Assembly (NCBI RefSeq): GCF_019393635.1
Contig: NC_057866.1
Coordinates: 10,426,223 to 10,490,222, forward strand
From: Dromiciops gliroides
Taxonomy: Eukaryota; Chordata; Mammalia; Microbiotheria; Microbiotheriidae
Direction of reading: 5' to 3'
Length of the DNA: 64,000 nucleotides
Each line of letters opens with the position of its first letter. Within the stretch, counting starts at the first letter, position 1. This document shows positions 46,746-58,499 of the stretch, piece after piece. The notes beneath the pieces are model-generated. The model ran no database searches, was not told the origin of the DNA, and saw nothing but the letters and a program-made list of their open reading frames with translations. A program made the translations under genes and the position numbers.

Positions 46746-47129
46746 TCCCCAGTGCTGAGGGGACTGGGAAAGTGGGTGGGGGAAAGCTTCTGCTACAGGG
46801 GTCAGCCCAGGCCCCAGAGTGCGAGGGTGCTGGAGGGAAGCCGAAGACTCCCTCCAAGTTGGGTTCTTGGAGGGGTGGGACTTTGGGACTAGGAAATGGG
46901 AGTGGGGGGGTGGATCACCTATCCAGGGCAGCTGAGTGTAGCTGGGGGGGGGGGGAAGGGATGGTGGGAGGGCTGGAACCATGGAGTTATAATGCTCCTA
47001 GCTCTTGGGAGGCTGGGGCAAGGGTGGGGGGAGAGGAGGAGAGACTGGAGGATGAGAGGCTGGGGAGCTGGATACCTGGGTTCTTATTTGCTTCCCTTCC
47101 CCCTTTTCCTGGCCCCAGGTTACCCGTTG

Positions 47130-47205
47130 AGCATTGACGAATCGGCATTTAATTAATCCCAATGAATTATTTAGCGGCTTCATTATCCAGCATCAGGGGT
47201 TGATG
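47130..47205 (+). promoter_or_regulatory. AT-rich island 4 with TTAATTAA and TAATCC
   Basis: TTAATTAA (47149-47156) overlaps TAATCC (47154-47159, bicoid/OTX type), followed by AATGAATTATTTAG. Unique sequence. Confidence 0.45.
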
Positions 47206-48324
47206 AGAGCTGGTGGTTGGGGAGTGGGGGTGGCTGGGAGTCTGAGATGTCAGGAAAAGTAGAGGAGGGGATACAACTCCACGGACTTTGAGTTGGCCGT
47301 CCCTCTGCTTGTCCCATCTCCCTCTCAGTTGTTCCCCAGGTTATTCAAAGGTTATCTTCCTCTATCTTGGCTCTACTTCTTGGGTCCTATGGGACGTTGG
47401 CTGGAGGGTCCACATCTGGAGAGCTGAGTTGGGTTCTCAGTGGCCTCTAAGGTGGGACTCATGCCCTCCTCTATCCTTGGGTTGGGCTTCTGTCTACTTT
47501 CGTCCTGCTTTCACACCCCTCACACCCCACAACTCCTTGTGTCTGCCCTCTGTTCACTGGGTCCTGCCGGAATACCATCTTGGGTGTTTCTTCTCTATCT
47601 TCCCAAGACTGTCCAGTTGGCTCCCATCTGCTTGTCCAGTTTTGGTTGTTCATGTCCCCACGTCTGTTTCCTCTGCTCAGCCTGTCTTCTCTCTGCGATT
47701 CTCGCCTTATTCAATCCTGGACCATCTGGGTATCTCTTGTCCCTTTTCCTTTCTGGGTTTCTTCAGGCTGTTTTCATATATCCTCTGCCTTTGTCACTCT
47801 CCTTGTTTTATCTCTGGTTCCCCCAGACTGCCTGTCCTTTCTCTTTTGTTCTTGGGAGGGTTCTCCCCAAGCTGTTGGGAGTGGTCAGCCTGTCTCTCCA
47901 GACTACCCAAGTGACTATCCAGTTCTCCTGCCTGGGTCTCTCACTAGACTGACTGTTAAGTGTATGCCTCCTTTCTCACTCCTTTACTGAGCTCACATCC
48001 CTATGGAGCTGTCTTCTTCAGACTGTGTGATTGATGCCCTGTCCCTAGAATCCACCCCTGGCTCCATGTCTTCTTCCTGAGTGTCAACTTTCCCGTGCAT
48101 GCGCCTCCAAATACGTGTTCTTTCTATGATGGCCTGGTCTCTATCACCTCACCTGTCCCTATGGCCTGTCCACTCTCCTCAAACTGAGGCCCAGGATCAT
48201 CCCAAATACCAAAGGATAAAGCTAGAGTGGGAACTGTCAGTCTCTCAGGTCCAGAGCTTAAGCATTGAGGTGTTCTAGCCTAGGTTACATGGTTAACACT
48301 CTCCTCCCGTCTGTTTTCTCGCAG

Positions 48325-49426
48325 GCCCAGGCACCGTCCCCGTCCCCCAAACAAGCCTGAGGACAAAGGCCCCTTCCCCTGGAGTCCGGCGGGGGAGGCC
48401 CCCCAGCAACCACCGATACCACCTAGTTCTCTTCTTCCCTGCCCCCCCTCCAGGGGGCTGGGGCTATGGCGCAGTGAGCCTTCGGGCAGGAGCCCGAGGG
48501 CGCTGGAGGACGCCCGGGGGAGGCCGCCCCCATCCTGGCCCCATGCACCTCCGACTGTGAAGCCTTAGGGCGGGGCGGGGCGGGGCGGGGCTGGGCCGCC
48601 AGGGCCTAGGCTGGGGGCGGGCCCAGAGCCAGAGCCTCCATGGTGAGCCGGGCGCCCGGGGCGCTGGCCCTGGTGCTGGCGCTCAGGCGTAGGCTGTTGA
48701 GGCGGGGGCCCCGCCTGGGGCCTCCCGGAGCGCTGGCGCTGGCCTTGGTGCTGACGCTTGCCCTGGCACAGGGCGCAGCGGGCCTGGAGTTTGGCGGTGG
48801 CCCTGGCCAGTGGGCGCGCTACGGGCGCTGGGCGGGTGCGGCGAGCAGCGGCGAGCTCAGCTTCAGCCTGCGCACCAACGCCACGCGAGCCCTGCTGCTC
48901 TACCTGGACGACGGCGGTAACTGCGACTTCCTGGAGCTGTTGCTGGTGGACGGGCGCCTGCGACTGCGCTTCGCCCTGTCGTGCGCTGAGCCCGCCACGC
49001 TGCATCTAGACACGCCAGTGGCCGACGACCGGTGGCACATGGTGCTGCTGACTCGCGACGCGCGGCGCACTGCTCTGGCGGTGGACGGCGAAGCTCGCGC
49101 TGCCGAGGTGCGCTCCAAGAGGCGCCACATGGAGGTGGCCAGCGACCTGTTCGTGGGTGGCATCCCGCCCGACGTGCGGCTATCGGCGCTCACGCTCAGC
49201 ACCGTCAAGTACGAGCCGCCCTTCCGCGGGCTGCTGGCTAACCTGAAGCTGGGAGAGCGGCCACCTGCCCTGCTGAGCAGCCAGGGCCTCCGCGGGGGAG
49301 CCGCGGACCCACTCTGCGCGGCCCGCAACCCGTGCGCCAACGGCGGCCTGTGCACCGTGCTCGCCCCGGGCGAGGTGGGTTGCGACTGCAGCCACACGGG
49401 CTTCGGCGGCAAGTTCTGCAGCGAAG
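48325..49426 (+). CDS. NRXN2: Neurexin-2 alpha, exon 2 (5'UTR tail and first coding exon)
   Basis: Presynaptic adhesion receptor that binds neuroligins and other partners. The exon starts after TTTTCTCGCAG (48324). The ATG is at 48640, with an in-frame TAG at 48607 ruling out an earlier start, and 787 coding bases end CAGCGAAG|GTGAGG. The 262 residues contain a long signal sequence (1-48), the LNS1 (laminin-G-like) domain from GLEFGGGPGQWARY, an N-glycosylation site (TNATR), and EGF-like repeat 1 with six cysteines (about 226-260: DPLC, NPC, GLC, GCDC, FC). The mature part is very close to human NRXN2. The N-terminal 48 residues differ in sequence and are longer than the human signal. The remaining exons lie beyond 64000. 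The exon is very CpG-rich. Confidence 0.95.
48568..48592 (+). promoter_or_regulatory. NRXN2: Tandem GC boxes in the NRXN2 5'UTR
   Basis: GGGCGGGGCGGGGCGGGGCGGGG: four to five GGGGC units, able to bind Sp/KLF factors or form a quadruplex in the mRNA leader, about 50-70 bases upstream of the start codon. Confidence 0.6.
48640..48783 (+). other. NRXN2: NRXN2 signal sequence, extended
   Basis: Residues 1-48 hold a first hydrophobic run (ALALVLAL), a basic stretch (RRRLLRRGPR) and a second hydrophobic core (ALALALVLTLALAQGAAG) before GLEFGG. Human NRXN2 has a single core of about 28 residues. Cleavage is predicted after AQGAA or G. Confidence 0.7.
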
Positions 49427-50440
49427 GTGAGGTGGGGCGACCCGGGACCTGGGCTGGGGTGGGGGGGGAACATTTCCCCCCCATTTTGTTTTGCCCTTTC
49501 CTTATCTCCTACTCTCTAGGCCTAGGCCCCAGTCCCCTTGTCTTTCAGGCCTCCCCTCGCCTATCACACCTGCCCCTGCCCCTCACCCCCAGCCTTTCCT
49601 CCCTTCACACCTGACCCAGCCATTCCCTATCTTTAAGTGATAGATCTTAGGGTACCCGCTCTACAGAACCCCAGACCCAGTCTTTCCCTGATCACATCTA
49701 TCCTTTGCGCTCCCACCAGGAGTGCCCCTCTCCCCAAATACTCTTCTTCACCCACTGGCCTAGTCAACAGGACCCCCCTCTTCCCCTGACCCCCAACCCT
49801 GGCCGAAGCTTGTGTCACATCTTTGGATGGATAGGTGCCAGACAGGCCCCTTTCTTGCTTCTCACTCTCCCTCTTTTTGCTTCTCTTCCCCTCATTGCCA
49901 CCTGAACCTCATGCCATTCCTCTAACCCCTGTACCGATGTTTCCTACCTCAAATGGGGGAGGGGAGAAGGAGGCCATTGGTGGTATGTTTTCTTCTGATG
50001 TCCAGGGCTTAGGCCCCCCCCCCCCGTTCCCCCTTTTGTTCCTTCCAGACCTTTCAGGCCAAGCTCCCTACTTGGAATCAGTGGGTGCCATAAGTGTCTC
50101 TTTTGCTGTTGCCCTCCATTGGCCAAGATCATTCCCTCCCCAATTTTTCTTCTTTCAGAACCCCCAATCTCTTATGACCTTCCCTTCCTCGAAGCCCTGG
50201 CCCAGACCTTCACCAGATCTTCCTGTGAGGAATGAGTCCACTGCCCCCTTTCTTTTTGTCTCCTGCTTGTCCAAATAACACATTCCCACTTCCATTTGCT
50301 CCTGTTTCTCTTCCTCCCCTCAGGCACTCACAAGTCTTTCTCCATTTGAGCTCTGGGTGAGGGGTGGGATTGGATGAGGATCTTCCTGGCCAATACCCCC
50401 TACAAAGTAGCTTTCAGGGCTGATGATTGAAAAATATATT

Positions 50441-50600
50441 TTTTATTTATTTATGTTTGTTTTGCGGGGTGATGATGGTTAAGTGACTTGCCCAGGGTCA
50501 CACAGCTAGTAAGTGTCAAGTGTCTGAGGCTGGATTTGAACTCAGGTCCTCCTGAATCCAGGGCTGGTGCTCTATCCACTGCACCACCTAGCTGCCCCTC
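50441..50600 (-). mobile_element. CORE-SINE, full length
   Basis: A TTTTATTTATTTATG tail, CORE and CACCTAGCTGCCCC end. The perfect target duplication TGAAAAATATATT is at 50428-50440 and 50601-50613. Confidence 0.94.
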
Positions 50601-51357
50601 TGAAAAATATATTCTTGTAGTGGGAGATATGTACCAGTAAATGTGTGCATGTCTGTGTGAACCTGTGAGTGTACAAAGGAGAAACCATGAGTTAGGCAAG
50701 ACTATTCCTCAATCTGGGCCTCGGTTTCCTGAGCTGGTTTGGTATATGGGGGTTCAGAATGGGTGAATGTGCAAGTCAGTCCATGTGATTGAGCTTCAGT
50801 GTTGACGTTCTAAGCTTGATGTTGTGGGATGGACAATGTTGGAGAGGGGTTGGAGTGTCTTGGAGATGGCAGGGAGCATTATAGTTTTGAAAAGGATGCA
50901 CCCTTTTTGTGAAAGCTGGTAGATTTTTGAGGGGAATGTAAAGAAGTGGGGAGTCTGGTCCAGGGAGTGAATTTAGAGGCTGCAGATTGTATGTTAGTTA
51001 GAAGACCAAGGTGGTGTTGTCTGGTGGACAGGTGGATTCCTGGAGGGAGGGTGAGGGTGAGGATAAGAAAGGCAGCTACCCAGCTTGGTTTAGTCTCTTC
51101 TATAGTAAGTGTACTTTTAAAGGAATGGGGCTTTTGGGGGGAGGAGAAAGAGTGGTTTGAACTAATCTAGTCTCTGTCTACTGGGTACTGCCAAAGGTAG
51201 ACTAGGTGGGGGGCCCTGAACCCCGCACTTCAGTGTATCCTCTAGAGGAGGGGGGGCAGAGAAGTGACCCTTTCCCACCTGTTTAGGAAGGGCCCTTAGT
51301 CAGCTTCCTCCTCCTTTGTTCTCAGTGGCAGCTGTTATATAGCAGGTGTGAGAGGAG

Positions 51358-51359
<2 letters not shown>

Positions 51360-51399
<40 letters not shown>

Positions 51400-52070
51400 C
51401 CTTCTGGGCATGCCCATCTGAGTGGAACCCACTCATGCCCCTGGTGGAACCCACAGTGCATCTGTGTGTGTGTGTATGTGACTGTGTAAGTGCCCCAAGA
51501 GGGCTCTTTTCTTGGGGAGGGGCCTCTGCCTTCATTGTTTGTTTCCGGAGATGTATAAGTGTGCACCTGCTTTGTTGAACAGAGATGAGTGTGTGGAGCT
51601 GGGCCACCTCAGAAGCTGTGTGCACACAGAGGGCTGTGGGCGGTAGTGTGTGTCTGCAAACATAGCCCTGGGTCTGTGTTGTGTGTGTAAGCTAAGGGCT
51701 CTGGATGATTGTGTGTAGCTGTGTGTAGTTGTGGAGGCGGGGTGTGTGTGTGTGTGTGTGTGTGGTGTCTGAAGAACTGGCAAGGCTGCTGTGTGTGTAT
51801 TCAGTTGTGATGTAGGGGATACAAGGGCTGTGTGTATTAAGTTAATCTGACACCTTCACACCTTTCCTCCCAGGAGTTCAGGTGTTCTGTAAACTGTGAA
51901 ATTGTGTGTGTGTGCACACCCAGGAGTCTGCCTCTGTGTGTGTGTGTGTGTGTGTGTGGTTGTATTGATTGAATAGGTGTGTGTTTATGTGTAAAAACCC
52001 CTAAGTGGATTACAAGGGGGGAGAATTACACAAATGTGTGTGGGGTGTGTGTGTGTGCACCCATGTTATC
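51360..52070. repeat. GT-rich region with several (GT)n runs
   Basis: Pure GT runs at about 51361-51399, 51741-51763 and 51935-51958, with many TGTGTG fragments between. Confidence 0.85.
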
Positions 52071-52902
52071 CCATAGCTGTAGATGCATATTGATGGGTAT
52101 AATCAGTCTGTAGGAACACCTGGCAGCTACAAGAACTACCTCTTCCAAGGAGTTCAGCCTGCCCTTCCTATTGCTCAGAGCTGCCCTTCACCCTGGGGCT
52201 AGGGTCAATCCTGAACAAGGCTATCCATTTGTGTGATATGGCTACCCCCTAGAACCAGATGCCTCTGTGATGCTCTCAACGAAAGCCCTCTCTGGACCAC
52301 AGGCTTCAGAACTAGAAGGGAGATCAGAAGCCGGTTAGTCCAAATACCTCCTCTTGTAGATGAAGAAACTGTAGTCCAGGGAGGGAAAGGGATCTCTGTT
52401 CAGGGTTCCAAAGCTGGTAAATATCAGAGCTGAAACTGAAACCCAAATGTCCTGATTCCCAGTTCAAGACTCTGTCTATTATCCATCCCTGTCTTCCTTG
52501 CTGGTGGAGTGGAAGAAGGGAAATGGAGACCCAGAGGAGAGCAAGATTCCTACATGGTCTTGGATAGGCCAGGCATTCTTAGGTCCTTCTCCGTAATGTA
52601 GGGAGGCCCACAGAAGTAGGTCCCTCTAAGAGAGGAAGAATTTGCCCCAAATGGGAGCTGTCCAGCACAGGCATCGCCTATTCTTGCAGGTGGTGAGCTG
52701 TCCCTTACTAGGGCTCACAGCTGCATATGGATTAGAGATGGCATGAACCACAGGGATCATCTCCTCCAACTCCTTCATTTTAGAGATGAGGAAGCTAAGA
52801 CCTAGAGGGGGAAAGGATTTGCTGAAGGTCACAAGGGTAGTACATTGTTAGGCTGGGATTCAAACTCTCTCTCTGGGGCTGGTAACTCTCTGTGTGGGAT
52901 GC

Positions 52903-52937
52903 TGTGTGTGTGTGTGTGCGCGCGCGCACACGCGCGC
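52903..52937. repeat. Alternating purine-pyrimidine (GT)n(GC)n tract
   Basis: TGTGTG runs into CGCGCGCGCACACGCGCGC with no break in alternation, including the palindrome GTGTGCGCGCGCGCACAC. Strong Z-DNA potential. Confidence 0.85.
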
Positions 52938-53499
52938 TCCATCATAGCCTGAGTGATTAGATCCAGTAAAGAGTAAGCCCCTTCTGCCTTGGAGGGTCTG
53001 GACTGTTGGGTTGTTGTGCCTCTGTGTGGGGAAACATCGATGGTTATATCACAGAGTGGTTCTGAGGGTTGTATTTATAAAACTTCAAGTGATTAAATAG
53101 AAATGGGGCCGAATTTCTGCTCTAATGGTCAGAGGGTCAAATATCTAGAATTGTAATAACCCACAGAGGCCCTCTGGTCCAGCTCCCTCATTATACAGGT
53201 GAGAAAACAGGTCCAGATTGGGGGAAAGGACTCAACCAATGTCACACAAGTAGTAAATGGTACGGGTGGGTTTTGAACCCAGCACCTTGGCCTCCAAAGC
53301 CAATGTTCATTTTACTATAATGCCACATATGATGGTGGTTGAAGATCAAAGGAGGACGGAAGTTGTGTTTGTGTCTGTAGTTCAGTGTGGGCCAGTGTGC
53401 ATATCTGTTCCGGATTTCTCAGTCTCTATCTGTCTCTGCCTCTGCCTCTGCCTCTGTCTCTGTCTCTGCCTCTCTGTCTCCATCTGCGCGGTAGCTAAT

Positions 53500-53635
53500 T
53501 TTTTTATACATTTTCTCCCTCAAGTAAAGTGTGAGCTCTTTAAGAGCAGGGACTGTAACATGTTTTTCTATTTATATCTCCATCACTTAGCACAGTGCTT
53601 GGCACATAGTAAGCACTTAATAAGTGCTTTTAAAA
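53500..53635 (+). repeat. L2-type LINE 3' end
   Basis: GTGAGCTCTTTAAGAGCAGG, CACTTAGCACAGTGCTTGGC and ACATAGTAAGCACTTAATAA. A short (ATCC)n run follows at 53642-53661. Confidence 0.7.
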
Positions 53636-53729
53636 ATTCATTCATCCATCCATCCATCCACTCATTCATTCCCAGGCTTCATCTTTGTTTCTTTCTCTTC
53701 ATTTTCTCCCTTTCAGTCTGTGTTTCTAG

Positions 53730-53737
<8 letters not shown>

Positions 53738-53792
<55 letters not shown>

Positions 53793-53830
53793 TCCCTCTC
53801 TCTCCCTCCCTCCCTCCTTCCCTGCCTCTC
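53738..53830. repeat. (CT)n microsatellite
   Basis: About 25 CT units (53738-53788), then CCCT and TCCC degenerate units. Confidence 0.92.
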
Positions 53831-53989
53831 TTTCTGTCTCTGTTTCTGTCTCTCTCCCTCTTCTTACCTCCTCGAGAGAAAAATAGAAGCTTGTCATAAT
53901 GAGGCAGGGTGGGTCCTGTGTGTGTGGTTGGCATGGTCACGGTGAGGGTGACGTCCTTCAGTTCAGTTAGACAAAGGTCTATGTCCTTC

Positions 53990-54560
53990 TTTTGGTAGGG
54001 CTTTCAGTCTTCCAAAGGACAGGTCTCACTGTGCTTCTCCCTTGCCCAAGAAGCTTCACTAGCCCTCTTTGGCCTCCAGGAGCAAATCTAAACACCTCTG
54101 GTGTTTAAAACGCTTGGAAATCTGGCCGCAGCCTAGCCTTCCAGACTGAGCTCATGTTACTCCCCCTTAGGCATTCTGTGTTCCAGACGAACTGGCTTCC
54201 TTGCAGCTTCTTATCCACAGCACTCCATCTCTGGCCCCACCACTTATGCACAGGCAGCCTGCCCTCCCTAGCTGGAATCCTCTCCCTCTCCTCCTGTATC
54301 TTCTGGAAGCCTTAACTCCCAGCTCAAGGCCACTTCCTGCACGAGTCCTTTCCTGAGCCTGTCCCCTACCCCCACCCCGTTATCAGTGCTTCCTCTTGCA
54401 GTCATTTGTCTTTATTCTGGATATAATTTGTATTGGCTTATTAATGTCAACATTGTATCTCCCCAAGTAAAATGGTAGCTTTTTGAGGACAGCGGCTATT
54501 GGGTCTTTTGAGCTCCCAGCAAGGGCACCTGATTCATGCTTATGGAATTGAGTTGGTTTG
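53990..54560 (+). repeat. L2-type LINE fragment
   Basis: CCTCCAGGAGCAAATCTAAA, AACACCTCTGGTGTTTAAAA, AGCTGGAATCCTCTCCCTCT, CCCAGCTCAAGGCCACTTCC and a 3' end near TTGAGGACAGCGGCTATTGG. Confidence 0.7.
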
Positions 54561-55129
54561 AACTGAATATGTTTTCCTCGAAACCACTTTGGAAAGTGTA
54601 TTAGGGCAGACGTTTTCATAGCATGTCTAGGGGGAAGTATGCTTGTCCCCATTTGAGAGATGAGCAAACTGAGGCTTAGGGAAATGAAATGACTTGCTCC
54701 AGGATGTGACCCTGGGTAGGATATATTCTAGGAAAGGAAGGAGATCAGCCTGGCTGGAACAGAAGGTTCATGGGCTGGAGTAGTGAGAAGCAAGTGGGTC
54801 TGACTTAGGGCATGGAAAGATTTGAATGCTATGAGGAGGCCACCCAGAAGGAGGAGAATGTCCCGAATGCCTGAGAATGAGAACCTCAGAAAGGAGCAGA
54901 AGCAAGTGATCAGAGGCAGGCTTTAGGAAGACATTTCTGGCAGCCTGTGCAGGAGGGATGGGGCCGGCCACTCGGAGCACGAGCCTCCCCTATTCTCACT
55001 GCCCTGCACTGGGTTTCTTGTATGAGAGCCCACAAGGGAGACAGAGAAGAAGAGAAGCCACTCCCTGCCCTCAAGGAGCTTATGAGATAGTCAGAGAGGG
55101 ACCAGGTGCACACAGATTACTCTGATGCA

Positions 55130-55420
55130 GTGTTAGGGGAATAATAACAGTAATAGCTCACAAGCCTATATATAGCTCTTCAAGGTTTGCAGGCACCCAT
55201 TATTTCAGCCTAGACTCACAATTACCACGTGAGGGAGGTATTATGATCACCCCCCATTTTAGAGATGAGGGAACCGAGACTCAGAGACATTGCCATTGCT
55301 CAGGGTCATACATCGAATGAACGTCAAAGACAGGATTCAAACACAGGTCTTCTTGACTCCAGGTCCAGGGCTCTCTCCACTAACCCTGCTGCTTCTTGCA
55401 GTCCAGAGGAGTGAGAGAGG
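55130..55420 (-). repeat. MIR/Mar1-like repeat
   Basis: Reverse order: AATAATAACAGTAATAGCTC, TATATAGCTCTTCAAGGTTTG, CATTTTAGAGATGAGGGAAC, CAGGATTCAAACACAGG and GGGCTCTCTCCACTAACC. Diverged. Confidence 0.65.
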
Positions 55421-55489
55421 TTATGAATTGGGGAGTCTGTCCAAGGGAGAAGGCTTCCAGTCAATCCTACATTCAGGCTTGTCTGCAGC

Positions 55490-55740
55490 CAATTTTCGTA
55501 TTTCAATATTTAGAATTTTATTTTCCCAAATTACATGTAAAATAAACATTTTGACATCAAGTATTTTAAAACTTTGTGTTCCAAATTCTGTTCCTTCCTC
55601 CCCACCCCCTGCAAGAACTCAAATAATTCAATATAAGCTCTCCGTGAGCAGTCATGCAAAACATTTCCACATTAGCCAGGTTGTGAAAGCAAACAGACAA
55701 AAACAAAACTTCAGATAAAGGAACTAACAAAAAAATTGTG
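55490..55740. repeat. L1-like LINE fragment
   Basis: TTTTATTTTCCCAAATTACA, TTCCAAATTCTGTTCCTTCC, GCAGTCATGCAAAACATTTCC and GTTGTGAAAGCAAACAGAC. A highly abundant marsupial arrangement; L1 origin is by recall. Confidence 0.55.
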
Positions 55741-56018
55741 CTTCAATCCTGCAGCCAATTTTCATTCCAGGTTGGGTCACCTCTCTCCTGTCCCTCCTTC
55801 CTCCAGCTCTCTACAGAATATTCTCAGAGCTAAGCCCTGCCCATCCCCTCCTTCTCTTCTCTAGGCAGTTCGTGGTTAGGGAACTTACTCCTAAAGTCTT
55901 AGCTTGTAAAAGTTAACAAGGACCCTAGGCCAAGCCCTTAATTGTACAGATGGGAAACTGATGCCCAAAGAGGGGAAGCCTCTTGCCTTATTCATTCCTT
56001 CTGTAAATAAGTACTGAG

Positions 56019-56180
56019 GGGCAGCTAGGTGGTGCAGTGGATAAAACACTGGCCCTGGATTCAGGAGGACCTGAGTTAAAATCTGACCTCAGATACTTGA
56101 CACTTACTAGCTGTGTGACCCTGGGCAAGTCACTTCACCCTCATGACCCCACCAAAAAAAATAATAAAATAAATAAAAAA
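56019..56180 (+). mobile_element. CORE-SINE, full length
   Basis: GGCAGCTAGGTGGTGCAGTG to a (AATAA)n tail. The perfect target duplication AATAAGTACTGAG is at 56006-56018 and 56181-56193. Confidence 0.94.
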
Positions 56181-56335
56181 AATAAGTACTGAGCTCTGCT
56201 TTGGGCCCATCCCTGGGCTGTGCTCTGTAGGGGAGGCAGAAGTATGATGAAACTCATTAATCCTTGCAGAATGAGCTGTTCCACAGAGGTGAAATTTCCA
56301 GACTACTGAGAGCTTACTCCATTAAGCACCAACCG

Positions 56336-56500
56336 TTAGTCAACAAGCATTTATTAAGCACCTACTATGTGCTAGGCACTGGGGTAAGTTCTGGGGATAC
56401 AAAGAAAGGCAGAAGACAGTCCCTGCCTTCTAGTAGCTCCCAAGCTAATGGAAGAGATCACATGTACATATTCATGCATCTATAAGGCAGGTACAGGGTA
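56336..56500 (+). repeat. Ancient MIR/L2-type repeat
   Basis: CAACAAGCATTTATTAAGCA, CTATGTGCTAGGCACTGG and GGGGATACAAAGAAAGGCAG. Same family as 2850-2970. Confidence 0.65.
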
Positions 56501-57129
56501 AAGGGAAGGTCATCTTAGAGAGATGGCACTAGCAGCTGAGGGGACTAAACGCTGTTTGAAAATTGTTAACCATTTGGGAAGGAAATCTTTTGGAGAGTCC
56601 CGCACAATTCTCTGCCTTTTAAAAGTGAACTCTGAACTAATTGTGATTCAACTTCTCCTTGAAAAGGTGGTTCAGAGTAATTTCTCACTATAAATGCCAA
56701 TGGCTACCTTAGGGTCTCACAGTGATGCCCTCAGAGACTAACTGAGAAGGAAGCATCAGTCTGTCCCAACACGGAAAGGTCCCACATTGCTGGGGATTCT
56801 TGGGTCTCCCTTTCATACTTTTCCTGTCTCCTCCTGCACTGACTCTGAGTTCCAACTTCTGTCTTTGTGCTTGTTTCTAGTAATCGCTTCCCATTTTTAA
56901 TTTGCTCATCTTTTAGGAAATCAGACAAGTCTGGAAGGGGGCTAGAATTGTGTGTAAACGATGAGTTACTAGGAGACTGAGTAAGCAAGGGCCCCAGAGG
57001 CTGTTCTGAGGGTGAGAGCTGGTGAAGCTTGTCATGTCTGAGCCTTGTGACATCTAGTTGAGCCTCTCTTTGCTTCCTTCTTGGTTCTTGGCTGAGTTCA
57101 GGAGAGGTGAATTGTAACATGACTCCAGC

Positions 57130-57560
57130 CTCTGAGAAGTTTTATAAGCTGGTTGGGAAGATGACATATGCAGACAAAGCAGGTAAGTAACAGTATATGG
57201 CAGTCTGTGATTAAGTGCCCAAATGAGGGGCGCAGACAGCTAACTTCATTGGACTGCATAGAACAGAATAGTCATGTCTAGCTCACATGGTTGGTGTAGA
57301 CATCTTGGAGGAAGTGAGGGCTGGGCCTTGAAAGATGAGTAAGCCTGGATAGGAAGGGATAGGCATGTCAGGCTGGGGGAAGTGTCAGGCAAAGTTGTGG
57401 AGGCGGGAATGGTACTTGGTTTTTTTTGGGGACAGTGAGGAAGCTGGCCTGGCTGGAGTAAAGGGTTCATATAATGGGGCATTGGGAAGAAGGTCATGAA
57501 GAGCCTCTGATGCCAAGGAGAGGGCATCCAGGAGGGGGATCGGCATGCAAGCACGGGTAA
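57130..57560. repeat. Diverged old LINE-like repeat
   Basis: GGTTGGTGTAGACATCTTGG..., GCAAAGTTGTGGAGGCGGGA and CATGAAGAGCCTCTGATGCC resemble reverse L2-like sequence. The region 57560-58500 beyond it shows nothing clear. Confidence 0.4.
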
Positions 57561-58499
57561 TACTGATGCATGTATGTCACAAGAACTCTGACCCCAGGGC
57601 TCAGACCAGAGCTGTGGCAGCCTCTACAAGAGGGGCCAGAGATGAGATGCAGAAAGGCTGCTCAGCATCAGAGACGGAGAAAGGACAGAGCACCTCCAGA
57701 GTCCTGGGTTTGTGTCCCTGCTTGTTTCCCACCTCAGGCCCTCCGTTTTCCTGTCTATCCAATGGGGCTTTTGGACAAAATGGCCCCTCCAGATCCAACA
57801 TTTTGGGATAATTGGAGGAGAATTATTCTGTTCTGGATAAGGCATCGAAGGTGTGGATTAGAGGGTGGACATGGGATTAGAAGGGAAGTAGTGATGGCAA
57901 TAGAAAGGAATTTTAAAGCGAGACTCAGTAGTATTTTGTGACAACCCATATATGGGCCAGGAAAGAGAGATGGTGAGCTTCAGAGGGACACCTTTGTATT
58001 GCCCCCATTCCTGGTAGTGGGCCAGCACTCTGTATAGAGCGGATGTTTAATCAGTGCTGGCATTGTCTTTACTTAGGGGAGGGAAGGGTAGAGAGGACCT
58101 ATGAAGAACTGTGAGGAGCCGTTTGAGCCCCCGAGGATGGAAAGGGGAAGAGGGGAGGCTGGCGCACTTAGAGACAGAGACACTGAACACGGAGCCAGTA
58201 ACTCTGCCACTTACCAGCTTCGGGACTATAGGAAAGTCGCTTATGTACCCCGAGACTCAGTTTCGTTTCCTCGTCTGGAAAATGAGATGGGACTAGACAG
58301 TCTTTGGGAGTTAGGGTCTAGCCCTGGCGTTCTTAATCCATGGCCCATGAACTTGGATGGAAAATAATTGTTGATCGCTGTATTTCAGTGGAGTTACTTT
58401 CTTTTGTATTTCTGTGCATTTTATGTTATACATTTAAGGGCATGATTCTGGGACAAGGTTCTTGACTTCACCAGACTGACTGCCCAAGGAGTTCAGATC

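Larger units (their letters stand above)
32819..48324 (+). other. NRXN2: NRXN2 intron 1 (15.5 kb)
   Basis: Flanked by GTATGG and CGCAG. G/A-rich at 32820-34000. Then come microsatellites (34310-36775), old SINE/MIR copies, a G-rich minisatellite (38735-38915), L2 and L1 pieces (40400-42220), a solo LTR (42592-43063), AT-rich islands (44660-47200) and unremarkable pyrimidine-rich DNA (47210-48320). Stretches such as 37110-37560, 39000-39600, 39800-40400 and 43070-43550 show nothing recognisable. Confidence 0.75.
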
